DNA of 36,564 nt. Origin: Candidatus Zixiibacteriota bacterium (GTDB lineage: Bacteria > Zixibacteria > MSB-5A5 > GN15 > PGXB01). This document shows positions 8,242-15,527 of the stretch, one piece after another. The first letter of the stretch is position 1, and each line of letters opens with the position of its first letter. The stretch is from contig JAFGAL010000022.1 in assembly GCA_016933695.1 (NCBI GenBank), forward strand, positions 1 to 36,564. The letters run 5' to 3'. Made by a program: the position numbers and the translations under genes. The notes under the pieces were generated by a model. The model had not been told where the DNA came from and made no database searches. It was given only the letters and a program-made list of their open reading frames with translations.

Positions 8242-9663
8242 CTATTGATGCTGTTCCGGCCGTTTATTATCAAGATTTTTACCTCGGACCATGCTGAACA
8301 CGGCCGCGACGATGATGATGAATATCACCAGGTTATATACCGAACCATAAGCCGACATGAAGGCCTCGGTGGCCGATGCGCCCTGTTCGACCATCTGGGC
8401 GCGATGATAACCAAAAATGGCGATTGCCAATCCGACTCCGAATATCATCCCCAGTGTGCGAATCGTCGCCAGTATACCGGCGGCCGATCCCAACTGCATC
8501 TTGTTGACCGATCCCATGATACTCGACGTATTCGGCGTGGAAAAAAGCCCCATCCCGATTCCGACCAGAAGCAGGACACCGATCACATGCCAGGTCGCGG
8601 CATCGGGTGACAACAGACGCAAAAAGTATATACCCAGAATCATGATGGCAACACCCAGTGTTGAAATCAGCCGGGCCTGTAATTTGTCGGACAGGTACCC
8701 GGCAATCGGGGCCATGAAAAATCCGCACACCGGAATCGTCATCAAAAATGTCCCGACCCGGTCGGGAGTCAAAAGCCGGACCTGTTCAAGATAAAACGGC
8801 ATGAGAATTGTCACTGACGACAGTGATATAAATACCAGAAGCATCGCCAGTCCGGAGAAGGTAAACACCCGGTTTTTAAAAATATCCAATCCGATCAGGC
8901 GGGTTTTGGGATTATTTTCAAAGACGAGAAACAGCACCAGAAAAATCCCGGACACGCCCAGTAAGACCAGCGCCTGAGTAAGCGCGATACGGTCGCGGCT
9001 GTATAATAACGCCCCCAGCATCATAAGCGACATTCCCAAAGCAAGGCTTCCCGATCCCGGCAGACTGATTTTTCGGTCGGGATTGGTCGTCGGAAAACCC
9101 CGGAAATATTTATAGGTGTAATAGGCGCCCAGAATGCCGATCGGGACATTGACAAAAAAGATCCACCGCCAGCCCAGGAGCGCGATAATATACCCGCCCA
9201 GCGGCGGCCCCAGCATCAGGCCGGTCGACACCACCATACCGATCACACTGAGACCTCTGCCCCGTTCATTGGCCGGAAAACAACGGGTGATCATCGCCGG
9301 CCCGACCGAGATCATCAACGCCGCGCCGATTCCCTGCAGAATACGCGCACCGATGAGGAAATAAATCCCCGGCGACAAACCGCACAGGGCCGACCCGAGG
9401 ACAAAGATCAGATATCCCCAGGTATAGGAAAACTGAAAACCCTTTTTCTCACCGACCGCGCCAAAAACCATGAGCAGCGAAATAATCGTGATGGAATAAG
9501 ACAGCACCACCCATCCGACCATCTCGATACTGGCGCCCAATTCCCGCCCGACGGTGGGCAGGGAGACATTCACAATCGATGAATCCAGTGTCCCCAGAAA
9601 CGTTCCGGCACCGGTAATCAGAAGTGATTTTCTCTTGTATGAATTGGTTTCAAACGTATCCAT
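8242..9663 (-). CDS. MFS transporter, DHA2 (EmrB-like, 14-helix) family
   Basis: Proton-coupled drug/metabolite exporter of the inner membrane. From the ATG at 9663 it has 473 residues. This start is preferred over the in-frame ATG at 9753 because GGAG lies 8 bases before it and because a promoter sits between the two. The DHA2 motif GTLDSSIVNVSLPTVGREL follows the first helix, and antiporter motif C reads GLMLGPPLGGYII. About 14 hydrophobic segments can be counted. Substrate unknown. It is transcribed divergently from the ECF sigma gene; whether the two are functionally linked is not shown. The short C-terminal tail ends NKRPEQHQ. Confidence 0.88.
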   Translation of the reverse strand: MDTFETNSYKRKSLLITGAGTFLGTLDSSIVNVSLPTVGRELGASIEMVGWVVLSYSITIISLLMVFGAVGEKKGFQFSYTWGYLIFVLGSALCGLSPGIYFLIGARILQGIGAALMISVGPAMITRCFPANERGRGLSVIGMVVSTGLMLGPPLGGYIIALLGWRWIFFVNVPIGILGAYYTYKYFRGFPTTNPDRKISLPGSGSLALGMSLMMLGALLYSRDRIALTQALVLLGVSGIFLVLFLVFENNPKTRLIGLDIFKNRVFTFSGLAMLLVFISLSSVTILMPFYLEQVRLLTPDRVGTFLMTIPVCGFFMAPIAGYLSDKLQARLISTLGVAIMILGIYFLRLLSPDAATWHVIGVLLLVGIGMGLFSTPNTSSIMGSVNKMQLGSAAGILATIRTLGMIFGVGLAIAIFGYHRAQMVEQGASATEAFMSAYGSVYNLVIFIIIVAAVFSMVRGKNLDNKRPEQHQ

Positions 9664-9720
9664 ATCGCTCCGGTCGGTTGACAGATCATACATAAAAACT
9701 GTTTGACAACACAAGCCGTA

Positions 9721-9749
9721 ATCATAATCTTTAACCCTATAAGAGTCAA
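9721..9749 (-). promoter_or_regulatory. Sigma-70 promoter of the MFS transporter gene
   Basis: Minus strand TTGACT (9749-9744), 17-bp spacer, TATGAT (9726-9721). The start near 9714 gives a leader of about 50 bases before the ATG at 9663. The position excludes the longer in-frame start at 9753. Confidence 0.7.
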
Positions 9750-9765
9750 TCAATTAATTTTGTTT

Positions 9766-9789
9766 GAACGTCTGGATCGCTGATGCGTC
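9766..9789 (+). promoter_or_regulatory. ECF-type promoter before the sigma gene (probable autoregulation)
   Basis: GAAC (9766-9769), 16-bp spacer, CGTC (9786-9789). This matches the general GAAC-N16-CGTC form recognised by RpoE-like ECF sigma factors, and it lies about 30 bases before the sigma start codon. Autoregulation is inferred. Confidence 0.5.
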
Positions 9790-9820
9790 ATTATTTTGGC
9801 AAATGAAAGACCGGATCTGA

Positions 9821-10384
9821 ATGAAAACCGATTTACAGGATCTGGTGGAGCGTTTTATCGGCGGAGACCATCTGGCCTTCGCGGAACTCGTCAGGAGGTA
9901 TAAGAAAAGGATATACTCGATCGCATTCCGGATGCTGGGTAACCATTTGGATGCTGATGAAGTCACTCAGGAAGCATTTGTCAGAATCTATACCAAGCGC
10001 GAGGATATCAAATCGGCGAGCTTCTTTTCCAGTCTGTTGTTGCGAATCGCAACCAATTACGCCATCGATCTGATACGCAAGAAACAGAAGCGATTCGTTT
10101 CGATTGACGGCGAGACCGGGGCGACCGAAGCCGTTCAGCTTGAGCTGTCCGAATCGCAAATCAGCCCGGATCGGTTACTTGAAAATGCGGAGGTCATGGA
10201 TGAAATTCGACGGGCCATCCAGAAACTTCCGCCCCGCCAGCGCGCCGCGATTGTGTTGCACGACGTTGAAGGGTACACGAAGACCGAGGTGGCCGCGATT
10301 ATGGGATGCCCGCAGGCCACGGTGCGATCGAATTTGCATATAGCCCGGTCGAAACTGAAGAAATGGCTTAGCAAGATTATATAA
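9821..10384 (+). CDS. RNA polymerase sigma factor, ECF (RpoE-like) subfamily
   Basis: Group IV sigma factor of 187 residues. Region 2 spans about 8-80: FAELVRRYKKRIYSIAFRMLGNHLDADEVTQEAFVRIYT and FSSLLLRIATNYAIDLIRKKQK, the latter contacting the -10 element. Region 4 spans about 125-180: IQKLPPRQRAAIVLHDVEGYTKTEVAAIMGCPQATVRSNLHIARSKLKKWL with a clear helix-turn-helix. There is no region 3 and no C-terminal extension. It is followed after 14 bp by a probable membrane anti-sigma factor and then two lipoproteins, so the regulon probably includes an envelope function. A matching ECF promoter precedes the gene. Confidence 0.95.
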   Translation: MKTDLQDLVERFIGGDHLAFAELVRRYKKRIYSIAFRMLGNHLDADEVTQEAFVRIYTKREDIKSASFFSSLLLRIATNYAIDLIRKKQKRFVSIDGETGATEAVQLELSESQISPDRLLENAEVMDEIRRAIQKLPPRQRAAIVLHDVEGYTKTEVAAIMGCPQATVRSNLHIARSKLKKWLSKII

Positions 10385-10398
10385 CTCAGGAGCTAACG

Positions 10399-10956
10399 AT
10401 GCCCTACCACCACATCAGGCTCTTCATAGACGATTATCTTGCAGGCACGATCTCGGAAACGGACAAGGCCCGTTTCGAGGAGATTCTCGCCGAAGATGCA
10501 GATAGTCGGCAATTCGTTGAAGAGGAAAAACGCCTCCGCGAGGTTTTAACCCGCGACGCCTATCCCGATCCCGGCGAGCGGTACTGGGACAGTCTGGAAA
10601 CCTCCATTCTGGAACGGACCGGCCGGATACCATCGGATAAATCTCCGGGAAAATCCGCCACAATCGAAACCAGAGAAACACATGCCTGGCGACCGCTGTT
10701 GGCTCTGGCGGCATCGGTGGTCCTGTTCACCGCGTCAATCGCGGTAACGGAAAATGTCAAGCCGCAACTGCTTTATACCGATCTCGCCACCATTCAGACT
10801 ATTACGGTGACTCCCGACTATCGGGAAACGCTGATACACAGTGTGTACGGTACGGTTTCGGCGGAGTTGGATCTCCTGAGCGCCATGGTGTGCTCGCCCC
10901 CGGGGGTGCTGACGGAACGTCTGACCTCAAAAATCATCGACGGCAGGCTGGAATAA
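10399..10956 (+). CDS. Probable membrane-anchored anti-sigma factor
   Basis: 185 residues with one membrane helix at about 97-115 (WRPLLALAASVVLFTASIAV). The cytoplasmic N-terminal part begins HIRLFIDDYLAGTISETDKARFEEILAEDADSR, the helix pattern of the anti-sigma domain of zf-HC2-type proteins, but without the usual His-Cys-Cys zinc ligands. The periplasmic part (about 117-185) contains no recognised sensor domain. AGGAG lies 7 bases before the ATG, and the gene follows the sigma gene by 14 bp. The function is inferred from topology, position and the N-terminal pattern. Confidence 0.72.
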   Translation: MPYHHIRLFIDDYLAGTISETDKARFEEILAEDADSRQFVEEEKRLREVLTRDAYPDPGERYWDSLETSILERTGRIPSDKSPGKSATIETRETHAWRPLLALAASVVLFTASIAVTENVKPQLLYTDLATIQTITVTPDYRETLIHSVYGTVSAELDLLSAMVCSPPGVLTERLTSKIIDGRLE

Positions 10957-10969
10957 GGATCGGATCGTC

Positions 10970-11836
10970 ATGAAGAACCATACCCTCACATCGGTCATTT
11001 CCGCGATCCTGATACTGTTCCTGATCGGGGGATGTCTTCCCGAAACCGGCCCGGTTCGGCTGGCGTTGAAATTCGCCGACGGTCAAAATCTAACCTGGTC
11101 GATACAATCCAAGGCCTTGATTCGGGAATTCGAAAACGACAGCCTGGTCGCGTATACCGAATCCACGGAACGATCGTTCGCAACCGAACAGGTGCTTGCG
11201 ATTCTCGAAGATTCCTCGGCGCGCATTCGCCGCACCAATTATTATCCGTCGCCCGACGACAACAATCCGCTGTATCTGACCGACAGCAATGTCGTCTCGT
11301 GGTCGGCCGAATATACGCAATCCACGGGCGGCCAAATCAGAGACTACATGCCGCAGGATACGGTCAATGCCGAGATACTGGCGTATTATCAGAAGATATA
11401 TGATCAGGTGGCACCCAATTATCCCGACCGCCCGGTGACCCCGGGGTATTCCTGGAGTCAGTCGGTGCGGGTCGCGCTTCCCGATGGACGGGTCACCACT
11501 GCCGCCACCCGATATAAGGTACGGTCGTTCGCCCGGGTGCTGGGCTATGACTGCGCGGTAATCGAATCGCAGGGAACGGTGCTTCTGCCCTTTGCCGGGA
11601 CCGATCAAAACGCGGGCAGTTCGATCAGCGGGCAATCACAAAAAGACATTTCGGGCATTACCTATTTCGCCTACAAGGACGGGTTCATTGTGCGGTACGA
11701 GGAAACCTATGACTCCCGCCTTGTCGGCAGACGGCACAAAGCCGACGATGACAATTCCTTTGCCGTCTACGAAAAAGGCACCTATTCCTATTGGCTGATA
11801 GAAACCTCTGCGGACAATTCCGTGGCCATAAAATAA
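10970..11836 (+). CDS. Lipoprotein of unknown function, paralogue 1
   Basis: 288 residues. Signal peptide with lipobox LIGGC puts the lipidated cysteine at C22, so the mature protein is anchored in the envelope. The body is mostly beta-rich. It is a paralogue of the next gene: shared landmarks are YP-x-x-PV-x-x-G-x-SWS (about 138-152), a VKxFxRxxGYDCxVI block and FAYKDGFIVRYEE near the C-terminus. These resemble uncharacterised secreted proteins with a GDSWS-type motif, but I cannot assign a function. It begins 13 bp after the anti-sigma gene, so it is probably co-expressed with the sigma factor. Confidence 0.85.
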   Translation: MKNHTLTSVISAILILFLIGGCLPETGPVRLALKFADGQNLTWSIQSKALIREFENDSLVAYTESTERSFATEQVLAILEDSSARIRRTNYYPSPDDNNPLYLTDSNVVSWSAEYTQSTGGQIRDYMPQDTVNAEILAYYQKIYDQVAPNYPDRPVTPGYSWSQSVRVALPDGRVTTAATRYKVRSFARVLGYDCAVIESQGTVLLPFAGTDQNAGSSISGQSQKDISGITYFAYKDGFIVRYEETYDSRLVGRRHKADDDNSFAVYEKGTYSYWLIETSADNSVAIK

Positions 11837-11897
11837 TTGTGTTTGAAATTGCCTGTCCGCATATTGTGGCGATGGCAACGTGTCAGGAATCGTCGGA

Positions 11898-12764
11898 ATG
11901 AGAAAAGAAGCCGCATTGACGGCACTGGCGCTGTGGGTCGCATGTGGTCTCCTGACCGGATGCGGCGGACGGGATCAGGCCGTTACGCTGAGTTGTAAAT
12001 TTCCCCCCGATCGCACGGCGACCTATCGTCATGAAGCGGTCAGGAATGTCCGCGTCTTTCGCGGTGACCGTCTGAGTCGGTCCTATGCCGACACCACCAT
12101 GATGACAATCGAGGAGTCCGTAACCGATACCGCCGATGACTTCGGCGCAAGACTGCAATGCGTTTACACCTGGGACGAACACACGCCGATTATTGACGAC
12201 AGCACCGGCACGCCCACCGGCAAATACCGAACCGATCGACATCAGGCCGTCTGGAACTATGTGCAGGAGAAAAACGGTAAAATCACGGAGTTCGGCACCA
12301 CCGATGAACTACCGCCGGAGCAGTACGATTTTCAGAAGCGGCTGTTCGAACAAATGGACCCGATGTATCCCGGCTATCCGGTGCGTCTCGGCGATTCCTG
12401 GAGCAATACCGTGAAAATCCTTCTCGGAGTCGATGAAAAAACCGATGCGACCACGACCTATACGGTCAAAGCCTTCGAGCGCCGGGCCGGGTATGATTGT
12501 GTGGTGATCGACTACGAGGGAATGCTGATCGTGCCCCGCGCGACAATCGCACCCGATGGCACGCGTCATACGATCAGTGTGGAAACGATCAAGCGGAGCG
12601 GAACGTTCTGTTTCGCTTATCGGGAGGGATTTATCGTCCGTCAGACCGAGCGCTTCGATCTGATCGCTGAGGGGACGGAATATGCAGAGGGCAAAACCGA
12701 ACCGGTCACACGTCTGATCGACGGATCATATACGACCCGGTTGATCGACATTGAGCGACAATAG
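11898..12764 (+). CDS. Lipoprotein of unknown function, paralogue 2
   Basis: From the ATG at 11898 it has 288 residues, the same length as its upstream paralogue, and the same cysteine position (lipobox LLTGC, C22). An in-frame GTG at 11880 is possible, but the ATG has AGGA about 9 bases upstream and gives a normal signal peptide. Shared blocks with paralogue 1 are YPGYPVRLGDSWSNTVKI, YTVKAFERRAGYDCVVIDYEG and FAYREGFIVRQTERFD. The mature N-terminus CGGRDQ differs from CLPETG. The 61-bp gap after paralogue 1 shows no terminator. The pair arose by tandem duplication. The gene is the last of the sigma operon, ending 21 bp before a strong terminator. Confidence 0.85.
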   Translation: MRKEAALTALALWVACGLLTGCGGRDQAVTLSCKFPPDRTATYRHEAVRNVRVFRGDRLSRSYADTTMMTIEESVTDTADDFGARLQCVYTWDEHTPIIDDSTGTPTGKYRTDRHQAVWNYVQEKNGKITEFGTTDELPPEQYDFQKRLFEQMDPMYPGYPVRLGDSWSNTVKILLGVDEKTDATTTYTVKAFERRAGYDCVVIDYEGMLIVPRATIAPDGTRHTISVETIKRSGTFCFAYREGFIVRQTERFDLIAEGTEYAEGKTEPVTRLIDGSYTTRLIDIERQ

Positions 12765-12785
12765 ACAAACCCGCAATATCCCGCC

Positions 12786-12810
12786 GGCGGCTGTTATCGC
12801 CGCCTTTTTT
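12786..12810 (+). terminator. Intrinsic terminator of the ECF sigma operon
   Basis: GGCGGC (12786-12791), 7-base loop, GCCGCC (12799-12804), six T. It shows that the deoB frame open back to 12751 cannot be the real start. Confidence 0.88.
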
Positions 12811-12811
12811 A

Positions 12812-12840
12812 TTGGTTCGCCAATAGTTTTCCCGTACATT
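12812..12840 (+). promoter_or_regulatory. Candidate deoB promoter (leaderless)
   Basis: TTGGTT (12812-12817), 17-bp spacer, TACATT (12835-12840). A start 7 bases further is the A of the deoB ATG at 12847. No Shine-Dalgarno is present. Both hexamers match consensus at four of six positions. Confidence 0.45.
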
Positions 12841-12846
12841 CACATC

Positions 12847-14052
12847 ATGTTCACTCGAGCCATTATTTTAATTCTCGATGCCTGCGGAGTCGGCGAACTA
12901 CCCGATGCCGCCGCGTACGGTGACAGCGGCGCGGCCACGATCCCCCACGTGGCGAAAGAACTGGGGGGTTTGGCCATGCCGAACAGCGGCAGACTGGGCC
13001 TGGGCAATATCACGGCAATCGACGGTGTTCCGCCGACCGAGACGCCATCGGCCTGTTACGGCAAAATGGCCGAACAATCGCCGGGAAAAGATTCCACATC
13101 GGGCCACTGGGAAATCGGCGGGGTGATACTGAAGCAGGCGTTTCCGGTGTATCCTGACGGATTTCCCGATGATCTGGTACAACGGTTCGAACAGGCCGCG
13201 GGTGTGCATATGATCGGCAACTGCCCCGCCAGTGGGACGGAGATTATCAAGGAACTCGGTGCACGCCATATGCAAACCGGCGGGATCATATTGTACACGT
13301 CGGCGGATTCGGTGTTTCAACTGGCGGCGCATGAAGAGATCATCCCGCTGGATCGACTCTATGAGATCTGCCGCATCGCCAGAGAACTGCTCACTGGCGA
13401 ACATGCGGTTGGACGGGTAATCGCGCGGCCGTTTGTCGGGACGCCGGGGAATTTCACGCGCACCACCAACCGTCACGATTTTTCGCTGGAGCCGCCGTCG
13501 CCGACCATCCTCGACCGTCTCCAGATGGCGGGCATCCCGACAGTCAGTGTCGGGAAAATATATGACCTGTTTGCCGGAAGAGGGATCGCGACCAAGATTA
13601 CCGCCAAGACCAACGCCGAAGTGATGGCAAACCTGACTGCGGAGCTGGATATTACGCCGGAGGGGCTTTTGTTCGCCAATTGTGTCGACTTCGATATGCT
13701 CTGGGGACACCGCAACGATGTGGAATCGTTCGGGCGGGGATTGGAGGAGTTCGATCGCGATCTGGAGCCGCTGTTGAACAAACTCCGCGATACCGATCTT
13801 TTGATTATCACCGCCGATCACGGTTGTGATCCGACCATGAAACAGTCGACCGATCATACCCGCGAATACGTGCCGCTGTTGGTGTACAATCCGAGAATTG
13901 CCAGGGGAGTCGATCTCGGAACGCGGGAGGTGTTTGCGGACGTGGCGGCCACGCTGGCGGAGGTATTTGCCCTGAAAGACCCATCGGCACCGGGGGAACC
14001 GCTGTTCCCCGGAAAAAGTTTCTTAAAAGAGATTGTCCGGTGTATTGCCTGA
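12847..14052 (+). CDS. deoB: Phosphopentomutase
   Basis: Interconverts (deoxy)ribose 1- and 5-phosphates in nucleoside salvage. It has 401 residues, close to the family norm, from the ATG at 12847. Longer in-frame starts are excluded by the terminator at 12786-12810. It belongs to the alkaline phosphatase superfamily: metal ligand D11 in LILDACGVGE, KDSTSGHWEIGG at 81-92 holding the phosphorylated residue, ITADHGCDPT and DHTREYVPLLVY near the C-terminus. The position of the catalytic phospho-threonine of the Bacillus cereus enzyme appears to be S85 here. deoC follows after 43 bp, so the two steps from deoxyribose 1-phosphate to acetaldehyde and glyceraldehyde 3-phosphate are encoded together. 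Confidence 0.96.
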   Translation: MFTRAIILILDACGVGELPDAAAYGDSGAATIPHVAKELGGLAMPNSGRLGLGNITAIDGVPPTETPSACYGKMAEQSPGKDSTSGHWEIGGVILKQAFPVYPDGFPDDLVQRFEQAAGVHMIGNCPASGTEIIKELGARHMQTGGIILYTSADSVFQLAAHEEIIPLDRLYEICRIARELLTGEHAVGRVIARPFVGTPGNFTRTTNRHDFSLEPPSPTILDRLQMAGIPTVSVGKIYDLFAGRGIATKITAKTNAEVMANLTAELDITPEGLLFANCVDFDMLWGHRNDVESFGRGLEEFDRDLEPLLNKLRDTDLLIITADHGCDPTMKQSTDHTREYVPLLVYNPRIARGVDLGTREVFADVAATLAEVFALKDPSAPGEPLFPGKSFLKEIVRCIA

Positions 14053-14095
14053 GTATATTATGCGGGCGGATGGATAGTAAAAAGGCCGTTTTGCG

Positions 14096-14779
14096 ATGAA
14101 TAAACTCAATACGTATTTCGATCATGCCCTGTTGTCATCGGACACCACTCGCGATGATATTATCCGCCTTTGTCATGAGGCCGAAGCATATGCGCTTTTT
14201 GGCATTGCGATCAATCCCTGCTGGGTGCGCGATGCCCGCGCGGAGCTTGACGGATCGAATGTAAAAATTATCGGCGTTTCCGGTTTTCCGCTGTCGGCCA
14301 ATACGACCACAATCAAGGTCGCCGAGGCGGTGCAGGGAGTCGAGGACGGTGCGGATGAAATCGACATGGTCGCCAATGTCGGCTGGCTGGTGGCAGGTGA
14401 ATATGGCAAGGTCGAGCATGAAATCGCGGCGGTGCGCAGGGCCCTGCCGCATGAAGTCCCGTTGAAAGTCATTATCGAAACACCGAAACTGCAACCGGAC
14501 GTGCAGATCGAAGCGGTCAGGATCATTATCGACGCCGGGGCGCAATTCGTGAAAACGGCAACCGGTTTTTTCGGCGGGGCGACGGTCGAGGCGGTCGCCC
14601 GGCTGAAACAGGCCGCGGGTGGCATGATTAAGGTCAAGGCATCGGGAGGCATCAGAACGCTGGCGGACGCCGCGGCGATGATTCACGCCGGCGCCGACCG
14701 TCTGGGATCATCGGCATCGGTGGCGATCATGCAGGAGCTGGCGAGAAACTCCGTCACGGAAGGGAGGACGCGCCGATGA
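14096..14779 (+). CDS. deoC: Deoxyribose-phosphate aldolase
   Basis: Cleaves 2-deoxyribose 5-phosphate to glyceraldehyde 3-phosphate and acetaldehyde. It has 227 residues. The Schiff-base lysine is K153 in FVKTATGFFGGAT. The proton-relay residues are D90 (DEIDMVANVG) and K181 (KVKASGGIRT). The N-terminal block reads FDHALLSSDTT, where many homologues have DHTLLKP, a mild deviation away from the active centre. The stop overlaps the start of the next small gene (14776-14779, ATGA), so the downstream genes are coupled to it. Confidence 0.96.
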   Translation: MNKLNTYFDHALLSSDTTRDDIIRLCHEAEAYALFGIAINPCWVRDARAELDGSNVKIIGVSGFPLSANTTTIKVAEAVQGVEDGADEIDMVANVGWLVAGEYGKVEHEIAAVRRALPHEVPLKVIIETPKLQPDVQIEAVRIIIDAGAQFVKTATGFFGGATVEAVARLKQAAGGMIKVKASGGIRTLADAAAMIHAGADRLGSSASVAIMQELARNSVTEGRTRR

Positions 14780-14973
14780 GCGAATCCAGTGGAGCGAACA
14801 AGGGCGGCAAGCCCTATGTCGGCGTCATTTTTAAGTGTTGCCGAATTTACTCCCGGATATATCTTAACAGGGCCGGGACCGCCTTTGTCGGCTGGTGTCC
14901 GCGATGCGGCGCAAAAATGGAGCTGAAAATTTCACCGCATGGTTCGAAAAGCAGATTTTTTATGGCAGACTAA
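14776..14973 (+). CDS. Small four-cysteine (zinc-ribbon-like) protein of unknown function
   Basis: 65 residues, basic, no signal peptide. Cysteines at C21-C22 (FKCCRIYSRIYLNR) and C41-x-x-C44 (GWCPRCGAKMEL) are spaced like a compact zinc ribbon. The middle strand RIYLNRAGTAFVGWCPRCG is well formed and the protein ends SRFFMAD. The ATG overlaps the deoC stop, and the next gene begins 3 bp after its stop, a strong sign of a real, co-translated gene. I do not know its function. It may bind zinc or nucleic acid, and its neighbours are an archaemetzincin-family protein and an MrfA-type helicase. Confidence 0.8.
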   Translation: MSESSGANKGGKPYVGVIFKCCRIYSRIYLNRAGTAFVGWCPRCGAKMELKISPHGSKSRFFMAD

Positions 14974-14976
14974 CTG

Positions 14977-15522
14977 ATGGCATTTGCCCGACCCAAAATC
15001 GTCGTTGTGCCTCTCGGTGAGGTTGATTTCATGATGGTCAACAAACTCGCCACCAATATCGGCCCGGTGTTCAATCGCTCGGTCGACATTCTCAAAGGCA
15101 TGAAAATGCCGGAGGAATCATACAACGTCATTCGTAATCAGTACTACGCCGCGATTATCCTGGCCAAGCTGGAACGGGTGAAGGCCAATCAGCGCGAGCA
15201 CGTGATCGGAGTCTGCGAAGAGGATATTTACCTGCCCGATGAGGCGTACGTGCTGGCGCATGCGGACAGTGTCCTGGGGACGGCGGTAGTGTCGCTGAAC
15301 AAAATCCGCCAGGAGTTTTACGGTCTTCCCGAGGACGACACCAAGGTGTACGATCGGCTGTACAAGCTGGCGGTCGACCAGGTATCGTTCTTGTGCGACG
15401 TGGCCGCCTGTCGGAATCCCAAATGCGTGCACTATTACAGCCAGACGATGATGGATATTGACAATAAAGGCAGTAAACTGTGCGATATCTGCAAACGTCA
15501 GTTGATAAACCGAAAAAAATAA
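14977..15522 (+). CDS. Archaemetzincin-family protein lacking the catalytic zinc motif
   Basis: 181 residues, the usual archaemetzincin length, no signal peptide. The family frame is clear: N-terminal KIVVVPLGEVDFMMVNKLA, then MPEESYNVIRNQYYAAIIL, VIGVCEEDIYLPDEAYVLAHAD, AVVSLNKIRQEFYG, and the C-terminal structural zinc site C145-x4-C150 and C169-x-x-C172 with S155 and the D-x-K of DIDNKG between. The catalytic motif HExxHxxGxxHC, expected at 134-145, reads DQVSFLCDVAAC: all three histidines, the glutamate and the glycine are replaced while the cysteine frame is kept. It is therefore predicted to be a non-peptidase with an intact structural zinc. The frame is unbroken, so this is not a frameshift. 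The helicase gene starts 5 bp after its stop. Confidence 0.82.
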   Translation: MAFARPKIVVVPLGEVDFMMVNKLATNIGPVFNRSVDILKGMKMPEESYNVIRNQYYAAIILAKLERVKANQREHVIGVCEEDIYLPDEAYVLAHADSVLGTAVVSLNKIRQEFYGLPEDDTKVYDRLYKLAVDQVSFLCDVAACRNPKCVHYYSQTMMDIDNKGSKLCDICKRQLINRKK

Positions 15523-15527
15523 TCGCC

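Noticed and set aside
12751..12846. Longer N-terminus for phosphopentomutase starting at 12751
   Set aside because: It would overlap the upstream lipoprotein gene and contain the terminator at 12786-12810; the family N-terminus starts at the ATG at 12847.
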